A stretch of DNA of 64,000 nt from an uncultured Latescibacterota bacterium (GTDB lineage Bacteria; Latescibacterota; UBA2968; UBA8231). The translations under genes and the position numbers were made by a program. Each line of letters begins with the position of its first letter. The stretch's first letter is position 1. The stretch covers positions 248,001-312,000 of the forward strand of contig OX638377.1 in NCBI GenBank assembly GCA_951813615.1, given 5' to 3'. Below, piece by piece: positions 1 through 9,723 of the stretch. The notes beneath the pieces were generated by a model that ran no database searches, was not told the DNA's origin, and worked only from the letters and a program-made list of their open reading frames with translations.

Positions 1-327
1 GGCAAAGACGACGAATTTTAGAAAGCCTGCAAAGGGCGGCTTTTTGGAGAGAATTACCGCGAACAGCAGGCTCAGCGGAAAGACGACTAAGAATCCGAGA
101 ATGCCAAATAAAAAGACGTTCTCTAAAGCCGTGAGAAAGGTGTGGTCGCCAAAGGCGCGCACAAAATTGGCGAGGCCGATGTACTCCTTTTCCGGCGAGA
201 CGCCCGACCAAGAAGTCAGCGAATAGTAGAAGGCGTTGCACACCGGCAGCACAAAGAACGCGATGTGCAGCACGAGTGCTGGCCCGAGCAGGGGCACAAT
301 TAGCTTGCGGAGTTCGCGTTGGATCAC
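1..327 (-). CDS. Sugar ABC transporter permease, MalF/UgpA type (N-terminal part)
   Basis: Reading the minus strand from a GTG at 327 gives 109 uninterrupted codons to the window edge. The protein begins VIQRELRKLIVPLL and has a first membrane helix (about residues 10-33), then the periplasmic stretch NAFYYSLTSW, typical of MalF/UgpA-type inner-membrane permeases of carbohydrate ABC importers, and a second hydrophobic segment around residues 71-95. The GTG overlaps the TGA of the upstream parvulin gene (shared GTGA, 324-327), so the start is chosen by translational coupling. The conserved EAA loop lies outside the window. The substrate cannot be told; the family imports sugars or glycerol-phosphate. 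Confidence 0.8.
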   Translation of the reverse strand, partial: MIQRELRKLIVPLLGPALVLHIAFFVLPVCNAFYYSLTSWSGVSPEKEYIGLANFVRAFGDHTFLTALENVFLFGILGFLVVFPLSLLFAVILSKKPPFAGFLKFVVFA

Positions 328-2243
328 GGCGCGTCCTGCCCCAGTGCTTCGATGTTGTCGTCGAAGAAGGTCACTTCGTCCGCAGCGTCGGTGCGCAGCG
401 CTTGCAGCCACTGCCCGAACAATTCGTTTTCGCGGTTGCGCTGCAAGGTGTGTTCGATGCGCTTCTGCACTTCCGCAAAGGGCTGCCGCCCCGCAGCGGC
501 GCGTCCTACGATCTTGGCGATGGAGTACAGGCCGTGGTGCTCTACCGGGCCGATGAGTGCGCCCACCTCGGCCTCCATAGCTGCTTTGACTAGGGGGCCA
601 AAGCTCGGCGTCTCGTGCCAATAAAGCTGGTAGAGGCCCCCGATCTCGCGGCTGCCGTGGCGCACGCTGTGGACGGCTGCGAGCTGGCGCGCGATGTAGG
701 TCTCGGCGAGGTTTGTCGGCTCGGCCGCATTTGCAATTTCTGCGGCGACTTGCGCCGCGCCTAGCGGGTCGTTTAGACGCTGCTTGAGCCAGGTATATAC
801 CGCGAGTTCGTCGTTGAGATTTTGCAGCGCGCTCACCTCGCGCTCGTTCTTTCTTATTTCGTCGAGGAGGGCGATTAGCGGTGCGGCCTGTTGCTGGTCG
901 GCGCGTATCTGGGACAGCAATTCCCGCGCTTGGGCCTCTTCCTCGACCTGTATTTCCACAACTTCTACCATGGACGAAGTCTGGTAATTCCTCGGGTGAG
1001 TCTCGTAGTGCGTGCGCATCTCTTGCTCGGTCACTGGCTTTTGGTTCGCCGTGGCGAGACGTCGCATTTCGCGGATGAGGATTTCTTCCTTTTTGCGCGC
1101 GAGCCAGTCGGCTATCGCAGGTTCTTGATCGATCCCCAAGGCACGGCCCTGCATCAGGAGAAGTTGCGGCACCTTTACGTCGCGCTCCAAGTAGGATGCC
1201 ACCTTTAGGCTGTCTTTTACATACCGCCCTTGGCGGATGAACTGCGAGTGGCTCACTGCTTCTCCCAAGCTGATCGCGCCGCCTTGGTACGTGTACAGGG
1301 CGGTCGCGGCGTCTGCCTCCGAGAGGTGGAATACCTTCTTGTCGCCCTCTTGCGTTCCGCTATGCAATATGCGCGCGAGCCGATCCATGCCCTCTGCAAC
1401 CTCCTGCCATTGGAACTGCTCGGCCAGCGAATCGATGTACGCCCGCCGCCGCGCTTGCAACCGCTCCCTCATAACGGCCTTGAGGACTTGCGGTCTCATT
1501 TGCTCGTAGGAAGCCTTGCGCTCGTCGAGGACCTTGAAAATCTCGTATCCCTTGGGAACGGGGAGGATGCCGGATATTGCGCCCTTGGACAGGCTGAACA
1601 AGGAATCGCGCACGGCCGGGATGGCATTGATGCGGTTGTAATAGTAAGGCTTTTCCCCGCCGTGCGCCGCGGTGGTGCGATTTTGCGAAAACTCGTGCGC
1701 CACTTCTGCAAAGGTCCGGCCCATTTGCAGCGCGGCTAGGGCGACCTCGGCCCGCGCCTGCGTCCGTGCGAAAATATGGGCGATCTTGAACTGCCGCTCC
1801 CAGCCCTGTGCGGCGAATTCGCGCCGCAGCTCTGCTTCGCTGACTGAGACGGCGGGCTGGATGTAGCGTTGCTCCATCGCTTGACCCACTTTTAGTCGCA
1901 GGGCTACTTCCATGTTTTTTTGCACACCCGCGCTTTGTTCCACCTTTTGCGCTCGCGCTGTGCGCAGGATGAGGGCGCGATCGACGAGGGATTGCAGGTA
2001 GTCGCGCACTTGATCGCTGCCTTCGGCCCCGCTTTTGGTCCACTCGGGCAGGCCGGCGACAAAACTGCGATAGTCTTGCTCGGTAATCAGCTCAGTGCCG
2101 ACTTGGGCCAGCGGCCTGTCATCTGGCTCTGGAGTTTCACAGGCAAGGACGAGGAGAGGGCAGAGTAGCCAGCGCAGAAACGACAACGGCGCAACCGGCA
2201 AAACGCGGGAGTGATAGCCCCAAAATCGCGCAAATTTTTGCAT
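324..2243 (-). CDS. Parvulin-type peptidyl-prolyl cis-trans isomerase lipoprotein (SurA/PrsA/PpiC-like)
   Basis: 639 aa. A basic N-terminus and hydrophobic helix end in the lipobox LVLAC (Cys35), so the mature protein should be a lipoprotein facing the periplasm. A SurA-like N-terminal region precedes a parvulin domain (roughly residues 145-245) with FKIAHIFARTQ, a long TFAEVAHEFSQ helix, GGEKPYYYN and a KGYEIFKVLDE strand. A second parvulin-like half may follow near the C-terminus (LYQLYWHETPSFGPLVKAA). Such proteins help fold or chaperone secreted and outer-membrane proteins, fitting the many exported proteins encoded just downstream on the other strand. It is coupled by a 4-nt overlap to an ABC permease, an unusual operon partner. 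No other methionine start lies before the lipobox. Confidence 0.8.
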   Translation of the reverse strand: MQKFARFWGYHSRVLPVAPLSFLRWLLCPLLVLACETPEPDDRPLAQVGTELITEQDYRSFVAGLPEWTKSGAEGSDQVRDYLQSLVDRALILRTARAQKVEQSAGVQKNMEVALRLKVGQAMEQRYIQPAVSVSEAELRREFAAQGWERQFKIAHIFARTQARAEVALAALQMGRTFAEVAHEFSQNRTTAAHGGEKPYYYNRINAIPAVRDSLFSLSKGAISGILPVPKGYEIFKVLDERKASYEQMRPQVLKAVMRERLQARRRAYIDSLAEQFQWQEVAEGMDRLARILHSGTQEGDKKVFHLSEADAATALYTYQGGAISLGEAVSHSQFIRQGRYVKDSLKVASYLERDVKVPQLLLMQGRALGIDQEPAIADWLARKKEEILIREMRRLATANQKPVTEQEMRTHYETHPRNYQTSSMVEVVEIQVEEEAQARELLSQIRADQQQAAPLIALLDEIRKNEREVSALQNLNDELAVYTWLKQRLNDPLGAAQVAAEIANAAEPTNLAETYIARQLAAVHSVRHGSREIGGLYQLYWHETPSFGPLVKAAMEAEVGALIGPVEHHGLYSIAKIVGRAAAGRQPFAEVQKRIEHTLQRNRENELFGQWLQALRTDAADEVTFFDDNIEALGQDAP

Positions 2244-2273
2244 ATTTATTTATCAGGCAAGGTTTTTATTTTT

Positions 2274-2303
2274 TTGACAAGTGAGAAATAAATTCCGTAC
2301 AAT
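2274..2303 (+). promoter_or_regulatory. Sigma70-type promoter for the CBM9-like secreted protein gene
   Basis: TTGACA (2274-2279), an 18-nt spacer and TACAAT (2298-2303) sit in an AT-rich pocket between the divergent parvulin gene and the gene starting at 2374. The predicted transcript would begin near 2310, leaving a leader of about 60 nt with an AATGGAGT ribosome-binding site. It is the clearest promoter match in the window. Confidence 0.7.
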
Positions 2304-2373
2304 GTAAAGTCATAGCAAAAGCACATGCAGAGAAGTTATAGGTTTTCCAACCTCTTTCCAATGGAGTAAAGCA

Positions 2374-3258
2374 ATGAAGAAACTCGCTCTGATTTTCGCT
2401 GTCTCGCTCGCGGCCACCCCCGGCTGGACACATCTGCCCGTAGATGTGGTGTTTGTAGCCGTGCAGTTCCCAGACGCCAACATTCCCACTGTTGACGGCA
2501 ACCTCGTCGAGTGGGACGTCATTCCCGATGCCTACTGGATCAACCATGAGCAGCTAACCGAGACCGTGAGAGGCGTAGGCACCGCGTGGGACGCCACTGA
2601 CCTAGCGCTACGGGCCATCGTCGGCTGGAACCCCAACACCAACAAGCTCTACGTCATGGAGGATCGGTTCGACGACGCTATCTGGGTCGTCACCGGCTGG
2701 GAGCCTATGGAGATGATTTTCGACGCGGACCACAGCGGCGGCATGTTCAACGTGTGGGCCGACGTGGAAGACCAAGATCAGAAGGATTTGCTGCACGGTG
2801 CCCACGCCCAGAACTATGGGTTCAACCAAGGTGGCCCGGGCCTCAACCACTGGGGTAAAGCGCAGTGGATTACTGAGCCGCCCTATGGGCAGTTCGCTAA
2901 CACCCAGACCGCCGATGAAGGTGGAGAGGGTTTCTTTCGGGCCGAGTACATGCTGACCCCCTTCGACAACCTGAACTGGAACGGGATCGACCAGAGCACC
3001 ATCGGCTCCTTGGTCGAGGGCAATATCACGGGTTTCCACTTCACGATCATCGACGATGACGATCTGGAAATCGGCGGCTATGAGGGCTACTGGACCCTGA
3101 GTGGGGCCACGGATAGCTACTTCCAGGGCGATTTGCTCTCCGACTTTCTGCTGGCTCCCATCGATCCGGATATCGATTGGGCTTCCCAAGCCACGGCCGA
3201 AGCCACGGCCGTAGAGGAAATTGGCTGGGGCCGACTCAAATCCACGTTTGCCGAGTAG
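2374..3258 (+). CDS. Secreted CBM9-like carbohydrate-binding domain protein
   Basis: 294 aa with a signal peptide (MKKLALIFAVSLAATPGWT). The mature protein opens with IPTVDGNLVEWDVIPDAYWI, the 'small domain to be compared with a solvated whole' pattern seen in CBM9/DOMON-like sugar-binding folds, and is rich in Trp, Asp and Asn, with acidic DDDD and DADHSGG segments that could bind calcium. No catalytic domain is visible. It has its own sigma70-like promoter and a strong intrinsic terminator, so it appears monocistronic and probably well expressed. Family assignment rests on pattern resemblance only; a role in binding polysaccharide at the cell surface or in the periplasm is inferred. Confidence 0.6.
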   Translation: MKKLALIFAVSLAATPGWTHLPVDVVFVAVQFPDANIPTVDGNLVEWDVIPDAYWINHEQLTETVRGVGTAWDATDLALRAIVGWNPNTNKLYVMEDRFDDAIWVVTGWEPMEMIFDADHSGGMFNVWADVEDQDQKDLLHGAHAQNYGFNQGGPGLNHWGKAQWITEPPYGQFANTQTADEGGEGFFRAEYMLTPFDNLNWNGIDQSTIGSLVEGNITGFHFTIIDDDDLEIGGYEGYWTLSGATDSYFQGDLLSDFLLAPIDPDIDWASQATAEATAVEEIGWGRLKSTFAE

Positions 3259-3287
3259 TTAGTTGCTTTAGGCGCGTAGATTGAATG

Positions 3288-3328
3288 CCGCCATGCCGGG
3301 CTTCCGACCTGGCATGGCGGTTTTTTTT
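3288..3328 (+). terminator. Rho-independent terminator after the CBM9-like gene
   Basis: A perfect 10-bp GC-rich stem (CCGCCATGCC at 3288-3297 with GGCATGGCGG at 3311-3320) is followed directly by eight T (3321-3328). It separates the CBM9-like gene from the discoidin-protein gene starting at 3347, and shows that any start upstream of 3347 for that gene is not real. Confidence 0.9.
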
Positions 3329-3346
3329 ATATCCTCAAGAGGCGAT

Positions 3347-5071
3347 ATGAGCAGACAGCGCAATGCCTTGGCGTTAGTGGGGCTGCTCGCTACGACAGTC
3401 CTAGCGACGGAAAACATCGTGGTTGGAGGCGACGGCAGCGGCGCGACTTGGCAGGAGGCGGCCGCAGCCGCACCGGTCATTGATTTCAACACCCGCGCGG
3501 GCTGGATCCAGCCTCGCAGCGTGGAGGAAAACACCAATATCGCCACGGGGATCCTCGAACGCGGCGGCCGGGTGACTTCGCCCAACGCCCAAGCCGTTTT
3601 GCGCCTGACCTCAGACGTGCTCAAAGAACGCCTGCACAGCATGGTGGATGGCGATCCAAACACGGCTTTTGAAGCCAAGGACGTGGTGGCCACCGGCATC
3701 CTCTTAGTTTTCGATTTAGGCGCTCGGTTTGGCGTCAATCACATTCGCTTTTTCCCCCGCCAAGCCTTCAAAAGCGACTTTATGAAAGGCTATGTGCTCT
3801 CCACCAACGACGGCGCATTCGGCGCAGACATCATAGCCGCCTCGGTCGATAAGCTGCCGGACAAGACCTTGCTAACGGTCATGGCCCAAGACGGCAGCAA
3901 CAGCCGCGACACCATCGACGTGCGATTCCCCCTGCAATACGTGCGCTATCTCCGCTTGGAATCCACGCAGCGGTTCAACTGGGAAATCGACGAACTGGAA
4001 ATTTTTGGCAGCGGGTTTGTGCCCGAGGCGGATTATCTGTCTGAGGTCTTCGACATGGAGCAGGATGCGCTGTGGGGCCGACTGCAATGGGCCACCGAGC
4101 AAGTGGGCCTGCCGCAGCGGTCACGGCTCATCGTGCGCACCCGCAGCGGCAGCAGTCCCTCGCCGGACGACGAGCCCGATAGCTGGAGCCCTTGGTCCAC
4201 ACCCTATCGGAACAGCGGTGATCCGATCCTCTCGCCGGCGCCGCGCCGCTATTTCCAGTTCAGCATGGCGTTTGAGAGCGATGGACTCGAAGATGGCATT
4301 GCGGTGGACTCACTCGCTTTCGAGGTCTTTCGCCCGGCCTTGGCGCAGGCGATTGTCGGCGAGATATGGCCACAGGAGGTCCCCGTAGGCGTGGATACGA
4401 GCTTCGTCTATACCATCGAAGTGACGGACGCCCAAGGATTCGACCGCTTGGAAATCGACACTCAGGCCCCGGTCCGCGCCCTGCGCGAGTTGCGCATAGA
4501 TGACCAAGAGATCGAGTTCAGCGAGGAATTGGGGGCTAAGGGACTGCGCACCAGCTTTGCGCGCCAGACCGGCGATCGCGCCCTGCAAGTGGTTTTCGAC
4601 ACGGCCGTGCTGCGCTATGAGACCGTGTTTACCGGCCGCCTGCTCGACTCCACGCGAGAGGGCGCGATACCCCAAGTGATCCAGAGCGGCAATGCCGCTC
4701 CCCGCTTTGCGGGAGACGATCTGAGCGTGCGGGTGCCCTTAAAGGGCCAGCGTTTGGTGTATCGGGTGTCCGCAACTCCGGAAGTGTTCACGCCCAACGG
4801 CGACGGAGTCAACGATTACACGACGATTACCTACGATTTGCTCTATCTGACGGGCCAAGCGCCGGTTGCGCTGCGGATTTACGATTTGGCGCGCAATCAG
4901 GTCGCAGAGTTGCCGGCCGCTGGGAGTGGGAGCGGGCGGTTCCTGCGCCCCTGGGATGGCCGAGATGCACAGGGCGAGCTATTGCTGCCAGGGATTTACA
5001 TCTTACAAGTCGAAGTGGAGACCGACAGCGGCACCGAGCTCAGCAGCAGCGTGGTGACCATTGCCTATTGA
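3347..5071 (+). CDS. Secreted discoidin-like protein with C-terminal FlgD-type Ig domain
   Basis: 574 aa from the ATG at 3347, which follows AGAGG and starts a signal peptide (MSRQRNALALVGLLATTVLA); the frame is open 66 nt further up, but that would begin inside the terminator. A discoidin/F5-8C-like region (about 85-225) holds SMVDGDPNTAFEA and VFDLGARFGVNHIRFFPR. A central part has WSPWSTPYRNSGDP. The last ~95 residues form a FlgD-like Ig domain with FTPNGDGVNDYTT and PWDGRDAQGE...PGIYILQVEVE. The same C-terminal module recurs in the proteins at 7808, 10431 and 19654. Likely an exported, surface-attached sugar-binding protein. Spacing of 18 nt to the barrel gene downstream indicates one operon. 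Confidence 0.75.
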   Translation: MSRQRNALALVGLLATTVLATENIVVGGDGSGATWQEAAAAAPVIDFNTRAGWIQPRSVEENTNIATGILERGGRVTSPNAQAVLRLTSDVLKERLHSMVDGDPNTAFEAKDVVATGILLVFDLGARFGVNHIRFFPRQAFKSDFMKGYVLSTNDGAFGADIIAASVDKLPDKTLLTVMAQDGSNSRDTIDVRFPLQYVRYLRLESTQRFNWEIDELEIFGSGFVPEADYLSEVFDMEQDALWGRLQWATEQVGLPQRSRLIVRTRSGSSPSPDDEPDSWSPWSTPYRNSGDPILSPAPRRYFQFSMAFESDGLEDGIAVDSLAFEVFRPALAQAIVGEIWPQEVPVGVDTSFVYTIEVTDAQGFDRLEIDTQAPVRALRELRIDDQEIEFSEELGAKGLRTSFARQTGDRALQVVFDTAVLRYETVFTGRLLDSTREGAIPQVIQSGNAAPRFAGDDLSVRVPLKGQRLVYRVSATPEVFTPNGDGVNDYTTITYDLLYLTGQAPVALRIYDLARNQVAELPAAGSGSGRFLRPWDGRDAQGELLLPGIYILQVEVETDSGTELSSSVVTIAY

Positions 5072-5089
5072 CGCGGGAGTAAATAAAGG

Positions 5090-7795
5090 ATGCGTACAGT
5101 GGCCAAACGGAATTTGCTTTTGCTCATAGCCCTGATTGCCGCGGCGACGGGCGGCGATATTGGCGCACAGGGAAGGGAAGATTACGGCAGTAGATTGGGC
5201 GTGCAGCGGGGCGGCGAGGTCTCGTATGAACCCATCGGGCCGGGGGTGCTTTTCGACGCCTTAGATCCGGCCATGCGGCGTTGGTACGCGCCCCAAGAGC
5301 TATATCAGCTCTACGGCTGGAAGCAATGGGAATACACCAACTACGCCCGCGACCTGTATCAACGCTATGTCTCCAGCGACATAGAGGGTGATTATTTCTA
5401 CGACCTCTATGGGTCTTTCATCAACCGCGGCTGGCTCATCTACGACTGGAGCCAGAATCAACCCCAGCAGTTTGGCAGCACGGTCTTCAAGACTTCTAGG
5501 TTTAGCGCGTGGTTCAACCAACTCGTCATTGCTTCCGACCAAAAGGGGCAAAACAACTTGGCCCTGACGATCGGCAGCAGGATCCGCACCACGCTGACGC
5601 CGATGACGTTCTCCAAGCCGGCCTTCGACGGCATCCAGGCCGACTTTCAGTCCGACAAGTACAGCCTGACCGTCTTGATGTCGCGGATTAGCTCTCCGGG
5701 ACTGGCACGGAGCGTGTCTGTTGAAACCACCAATAGTACCAACCTGTTGGGCTTCTACGGCACGACGCAGATCGGCGACTTTGTCGAAGTCGGCGGCCTC
5801 TATATAAACGCTCACAACTCGCAAACCCTGTTGGAGAGCTTTGAGGGCAACCCGTGGACCGGCTCGCTGACGGTTGGGCAAAATCTAGAGCACGTCGGGC
5901 AGATATTCATCCGCCTGAGCGATGATTCGCCCGAAGACCGCGAGGGCGGGGCAGCCCTTTTCTCGTGGGACATCATCATTGAATCCGAGACCGAGGTGGC
6001 GCGCGAAACAGAAGCAGGCGAGCGCGTCGTCGAGGTCGAGAAAGAGACGGTACGGGGCAGCCAAATCGGCTTTGAGCCGATCATTGACGGCGGCTTGCAA
6101 CGCCTCGGATTCCTCGCGGCCGATGGCGACGAGCGAATCGAAATGACCTACGACTTTCGCTCCCCGTCGTACACTGGCCCGGAGCTTTCCACCATTCGCC
6201 GCGTGCAGATCGAGTTGGTGGTGGCCAACGACTACCACATTGAAATGAGCTCGGATCGCCAGCTCAACATACCCGAGGGCCAGCCCGTTTTTCTGACGCT
6301 GAAGCGGGCGGCTGGCAACGTCCAGGACGGCTCCAACCTGGGACTGTTGCGCCTCGACTACGGTTTGCCTACGGGCAACGACATCTACGGGTTTACCTTG
6401 GAGGTACAGGAAGTATTGGGTTTTGATCTGTACGCGGAATTCGACCGCAGTCGGCACTATCGCAAATACCCGAACCGCGCGTTTTCGACTCACCACACGG
6501 CTGCGGATCAAGCCAATGCCTATATGGTCAATCTGTCGAAGAAGAGCTATCCCTATTTCTTCTTTGCCGAGACCTATAGCATGGATTACAACTACGGCAC
6601 CACTAGCCTGATTGCCTCGGCCTCGGGCGACATCGACTACACCGATCCAACGACCAATTACTACGAGTGGGTTGACGACAACGACGACCAGGACCGCATC
6701 CCCGACTGGCTGCGCCTCAACCAGTTCGGGCCGGATTTGCGGATTTTCCCCGGGTGGGACGAAAATCTCGACTTCATCTCTGATTTTAACCAAAACGACA
6801 ACGAATTCCGGCCGAATTTCGTCCCCGACTACGAGGAGCCTTTTCTGCGCTACCACGTAGATCGCCCGGAGTTTTTGTTCGGCATGGACATGAACAACAA
6901 CTTCTGGATCGACCGCTTTGAAAACGACGAGGATCCGGATTATCCATACGACCGCAACCGCCGCGGCTACAATGCGTATGTCGGAATGCACCTCACGCCC
7001 GAGATGCGACTGACCGCCGGCTACAAACGAGAGCGCATGCTCTCGGCCAAGAAGCGCGAACAAACCGCGTACGGGATTGTTACTTGGGACAAGGACATCG
7101 CCGGTGTGGGTCGGGTCCGCGTCTTCGATATGTTCAAGCGAGTCGAAGACGAGATCGCCGACAACGTCGTCCAGTGGGTGCAGCCGACCGGTGCTCCGGG
7201 CGCATTGCAGCGGATAGAAGATCCCTTGGCCGCGCCCAACACCTATATCAATTCCGCATTTGCCAGTTTTGATTATACTAGCATCCCCGGCCTGACCGTC
7301 ATCAACAAGCTGAAATACGACATCTGGCACCAAAACGACGCGCAGCCGGACATGCGCGAAAACTTCCAGTTCTTCGGCCTAATCAACAAAGCCGAGTATC
7401 GGCGCGAGGTCGGCCGCGTGGTGCTGGCCCCCAAGATCAAGAACGAACATCGCCGCGAAGCACCGCTGCTGAGTAACGATCCCGTGCGCAAGGAAAACGC
7501 CCTGCTCTTGTTCTTGATCGGCGAGGTCGCAATCTTGACTCGTTCCGAACTGAGGGCCGGATTGGAGTACACTATATTCAGCCAGCTTGAAGACGCGGAA
7601 AAAGTGCGGGCTTTGGGCTTGACGCCAGATTACCGAGAGACGGTGCTCGCCATCCAGTACTCCAATACAGGCGCGTATCTCGGGTACAGTTTGACCACCC
7701 AGATGGGCCTGCGAGTTAGCCGTATTGACCGCAAGGGAGAGGATGCTTTTACCGGCGCATCCCAATTTGTGACGGTCTATGCCGGGCTCGACTAA
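5090..7795 (+). CDS. Large exported protein, putative outer-membrane beta-barrel
   Basis: 901 aa with a signal peptide (MRTVAKRNLLLLIALIAAATGGDIGAQ). The body is dominated by alternating aromatic/polar beta-strand patterns and many Tyr, Asp and Asn, with acidic linkers such as DDNDDQDRIPDW and DMNNNFWIDRFENDEDPDYPYD that look like calcium-binding loops. The C-terminal third (YVGMHLTPEMRLTAGYKRE ... FVTVYAGLD) resembles amphipathic strands of an outer-membrane barrel. I do not recognise a named family. It lies between two discoidin/FlgD-Ig genes (gaps 18 and 12 nt), so the three products are probably made together and may form one surface assembly; that is inference from context. Confidence 0.6.
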   Translation: MRTVAKRNLLLLIALIAAATGGDIGAQGREDYGSRLGVQRGGEVSYEPIGPGVLFDALDPAMRRWYAPQELYQLYGWKQWEYTNYARDLYQRYVSSDIEGDYFYDLYGSFINRGWLIYDWSQNQPQQFGSTVFKTSRFSAWFNQLVIASDQKGQNNLALTIGSRIRTTLTPMTFSKPAFDGIQADFQSDKYSLTVLMSRISSPGLARSVSVETTNSTNLLGFYGTTQIGDFVEVGGLYINAHNSQTLLESFEGNPWTGSLTVGQNLEHVGQIFIRLSDDSPEDREGGAALFSWDIIIESETEVARETEAGERVVEVEKETVRGSQIGFEPIIDGGLQRLGFLAADGDERIEMTYDFRSPSYTGPELSTIRRVQIELVVANDYHIEMSSDRQLNIPEGQPVFLTLKRAAGNVQDGSNLGLLRLDYGLPTGNDIYGFTLEVQEVLGFDLYAEFDRSRHYRKYPNRAFSTHHTAADQANAYMVNLSKKSYPYFFFAETYSMDYNYGTTSLIASASGDIDYTDPTTNYYEWVDDNDDQDRIPDWLRLNQFGPDLRIFPGWDENLDFISDFNQNDNEFRPNFVPDYEEPFLRYHVDRPEFLFGMDMNNNFWIDRFENDEDPDYPYDRNRRGYNAYVGMHLTPEMRLTAGYKRERMLSAKKREQTAYGIVTWDKDIAGVGRVRVFDMFKRVEDEIADNVVQWVQPTGAPGALQRIEDPLAAPNTYINSAFASFDYTSIPGLTVINKLKYDIWHQNDAQPDMRENFQFFGLINKAEYRREVGRVVLAPKIKNEHRREAPLLSNDPVRKENALLLFLIGEVAILTRSELRAGLEYTIFSQLEDAEKVRALGLTPDYRETVLAIQYSNTGAYLGYSLTTQMGLRVSRIDRKGEDAFTGASQFVTVYAGLD

Positions 7796-7807
7796 GGTGC
7801 GGACGCC

Positions 7808-9709
7808 ATGAGAAAAAGGACGCTATTAGCCTTCGTGCTCGCCGCGCTGGCGCTGGAAAGGGGCGGGGCCGTGGAGATTTACCGCATCGGCGGTGAGGAT
7901 CTGCCCCGCCCGAGCGAGGCTGGAGTGAATTTCCATCAATTGTCTTGGAGTGACTTCGAGGAGGAGCAAAGCCTCGACACAGAGGCCCTCGCCGCTGGAA
8001 CGCTGCGGCCGATCTTTTTGAAGCCGGAGACCAATATTGCCCTCACCAGCACCGATCGGAACGGGGGGCCTTACGTGCGGGTGAGCGGGGTCGCGAGCTA
8101 TTCCATCACCGATCTCTCCAAGAACATGATCGACGCCGATCCGGCGACGTTCTGGGAATGGGTGGGAGGCATTCAGAGCCGGTTCACGGGCCAGCGCTAC
8201 TTGGAGTCGCGGCGCGTTACCATGGACCTCGGCGGCCTGTTTTTTGTCAACAGGGTGCGGATCGTCGCCGCCGAGAGCGGCCTGTATCCCGACGGGTTGT
8301 ACGTGAGCGCCGACTTAGGCGTGCAGAAAAAGGACAACGTATCGGGGTATGGCGCCGCCCGCGTCGGCGGCCAGCTCGTCTTTGAGCTACCCGAAAACGT
8401 GCAGGACACCATAGATGTGCGCTTCCCTCCGGCTCTCGCCCGCAGCGTGGGGCTGTTACTCCTCCGTGCATCGCCCAAGGCCCTGCACATCGGCGAAGTG
8501 GAGGTCTATGGCGTAGGCTACGCGCACCAAGCATCGTACGTTGGCCCGTTTATCGACCTCGGTGAGCCTGCCGTGTGGGGCGACATCCGCTGGCGCGGCC
8601 GCCAAGATCCCCGCGCCCGCGTCTGGATCCAATCGCGGGCCGGTAAGGATCTGGATCCAAACGTGTATTGGCGCTTCACCGGCCGAGGCGATGAAGTAAC
8701 GTCGCTCGACGAAGCAGGCCAACCCCTCGACGCGACGGACTATCTCTTTCTCAAACCGGGCGAAGCCGGCGAAATAACCTACGACATTGACAACTGGAGC
8801 TTCTGGTCGTCGCCCTATGCGTTTGCCGACAGCAGCGGCACTTCTATAGCCTCGCCCGGTCCCAATTCGGTCTTGCAACTGCGGGTCGATTTTTTGCCTG
8901 TAGATAGTGAGGGCGGCGAGCTAGAGTTCATCGAATTCTCGGCAACCAAGCCGCCGCTCGCCGAGCAGGTGCTGGGCGAAATATATCCCTCCGAAGTCAC
9001 TCTGGGCGAGATCGCGTCGTTCAGGTATGCCATTCAGCCCATCATCCGCGCGCAGCACTCTGGTTTTGACGGGGTGGAAATCGCCGCGCCCTTTGGCGTA
9101 GTTGGTGTGGATTCGGTCCAGGCCACTGGCTTAGACAGCTTCGCCGTACACATCGCGCCGGATTCGCTGCGTTTTTCGGTCGCCTTGTTTCCCCCGCGCA
9201 CATCCGGGGATTCCGGCGGAGTGATCGAGGTATTCTTCCGCGCGCCAGTGCTGCGCTACGGCACGACCTTCCGCGGCTGGGTGCGAGACTCGCAGCGCCC
9301 CTTAGAGTTGGCGCAACCCATCAATCGCGGCGATGCGGCCAGCGAGATAGTGAGCGAGGTACTCACGGTCCGCACCTCGATTTCCCGCCGTCTGCTGGAC
9401 GATCTGGAGGTGCAGCCGAAAATTGCGACCCCCAATGGCGATGGGGTAAACGAGCAGATTAACTTCTCTTTCAAGCTGTTACAGGTAACCCAAGAAGTGC
9501 CCTTGCGCCTCGCGATCTTCGACCTGTCCGGCCGCTCGCTACGGGTGATCCACGACGGCCAGCAGCACAGCGGCGGCCTGCGCTTTTCTTGGGATGGCCG
9601 GGACGAGAGCGGCGAGCGGGTGCCCCCGGGCCTGTACGTTTATCGCATATCGGTGGAGTCGGAAAAAGGCGGCGATCAGCTAGCGGGAACTGTCGCCGTG
9701 GTCTATTAA
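7808..9709 (+). CDS. Secreted discoidin-like protein with C-terminal FlgD-type Ig domain
   Basis: 633 aa. The ATG at 7808 follows AAGGTG with 8-nt spacing. Signal peptide MRKRTLLAFVLAALALERGGA. A discoidin-like domain (about 95-240) contains MIDADPATFWEWVG and MDLGGLFFVNRVRIVA. A middle region shares WSFWSSPYAFADSSGTSIASPGP with the related proteins in the window. The C-terminal FlgD-type Ig domain has TPNGDGVNEQINFSFKLL and WDGRDESGERVPPGLYVYRI. Compared with 3347..5071 the two are clearly related but well diverged. It completes a three-gene set with the barrel protein, and the isochorismatase-fold gene follows 14 nt later behind a perfect Shine-Dalgarno. Confidence 0.72.
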   Translation: MRKRTLLAFVLAALALERGGAVEIYRIGGEDLPRPSEAGVNFHQLSWSDFEEEQSLDTEALAAGTLRPIFLKPETNIALTSTDRNGGPYVRVSGVASYSITDLSKNMIDADPATFWEWVGGIQSRFTGQRYLESRRVTMDLGGLFFVNRVRIVAAESGLYPDGLYVSADLGVQKKDNVSGYGAARVGGQLVFELPENVQDTIDVRFPPALARSVGLLLLRASPKALHIGEVEVYGVGYAHQASYVGPFIDLGEPAVWGDIRWRGRQDPRARVWIQSRAGKDLDPNVYWRFTGRGDEVTSLDEAGQPLDATDYLFLKPGEAGEITYDIDNWSFWSSPYAFADSSGTSIASPGPNSVLQLRVDFLPVDSEGGELEFIEFSATKPPLAEQVLGEIYPSEVTLGEIASFRYAIQPIIRAQHSGFDGVEIAAPFGVVGVDSVQATGLDSFAVHIAPDSLRFSVALFPPRTSGDSGGVIEVFFRAPVLRYGTTFRGWVRDSQRPLELAQPINRGDAASEIVSEVLTVRTSISRRLLDDLEVQPKIATPNGDGVNEQINFSFKLLQVTQEVPLRLAIFDLSGRSLRVIHDGQQHSGGLRFSWDGRDESGERVPPGLYVYRISVESEKGGDQLAGTVAVVY

Positions 9710-9723
9710 AAAAGGAGGTCCCT

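Noticed and set aside
5885..7333. 482-aa ORF antisense to the barrel-like protein
   Set aside because: Long antisense frames are expected in GC-rich genes; the plus-strand protein has a signal peptide, ribosome-binding site and operon spacing.
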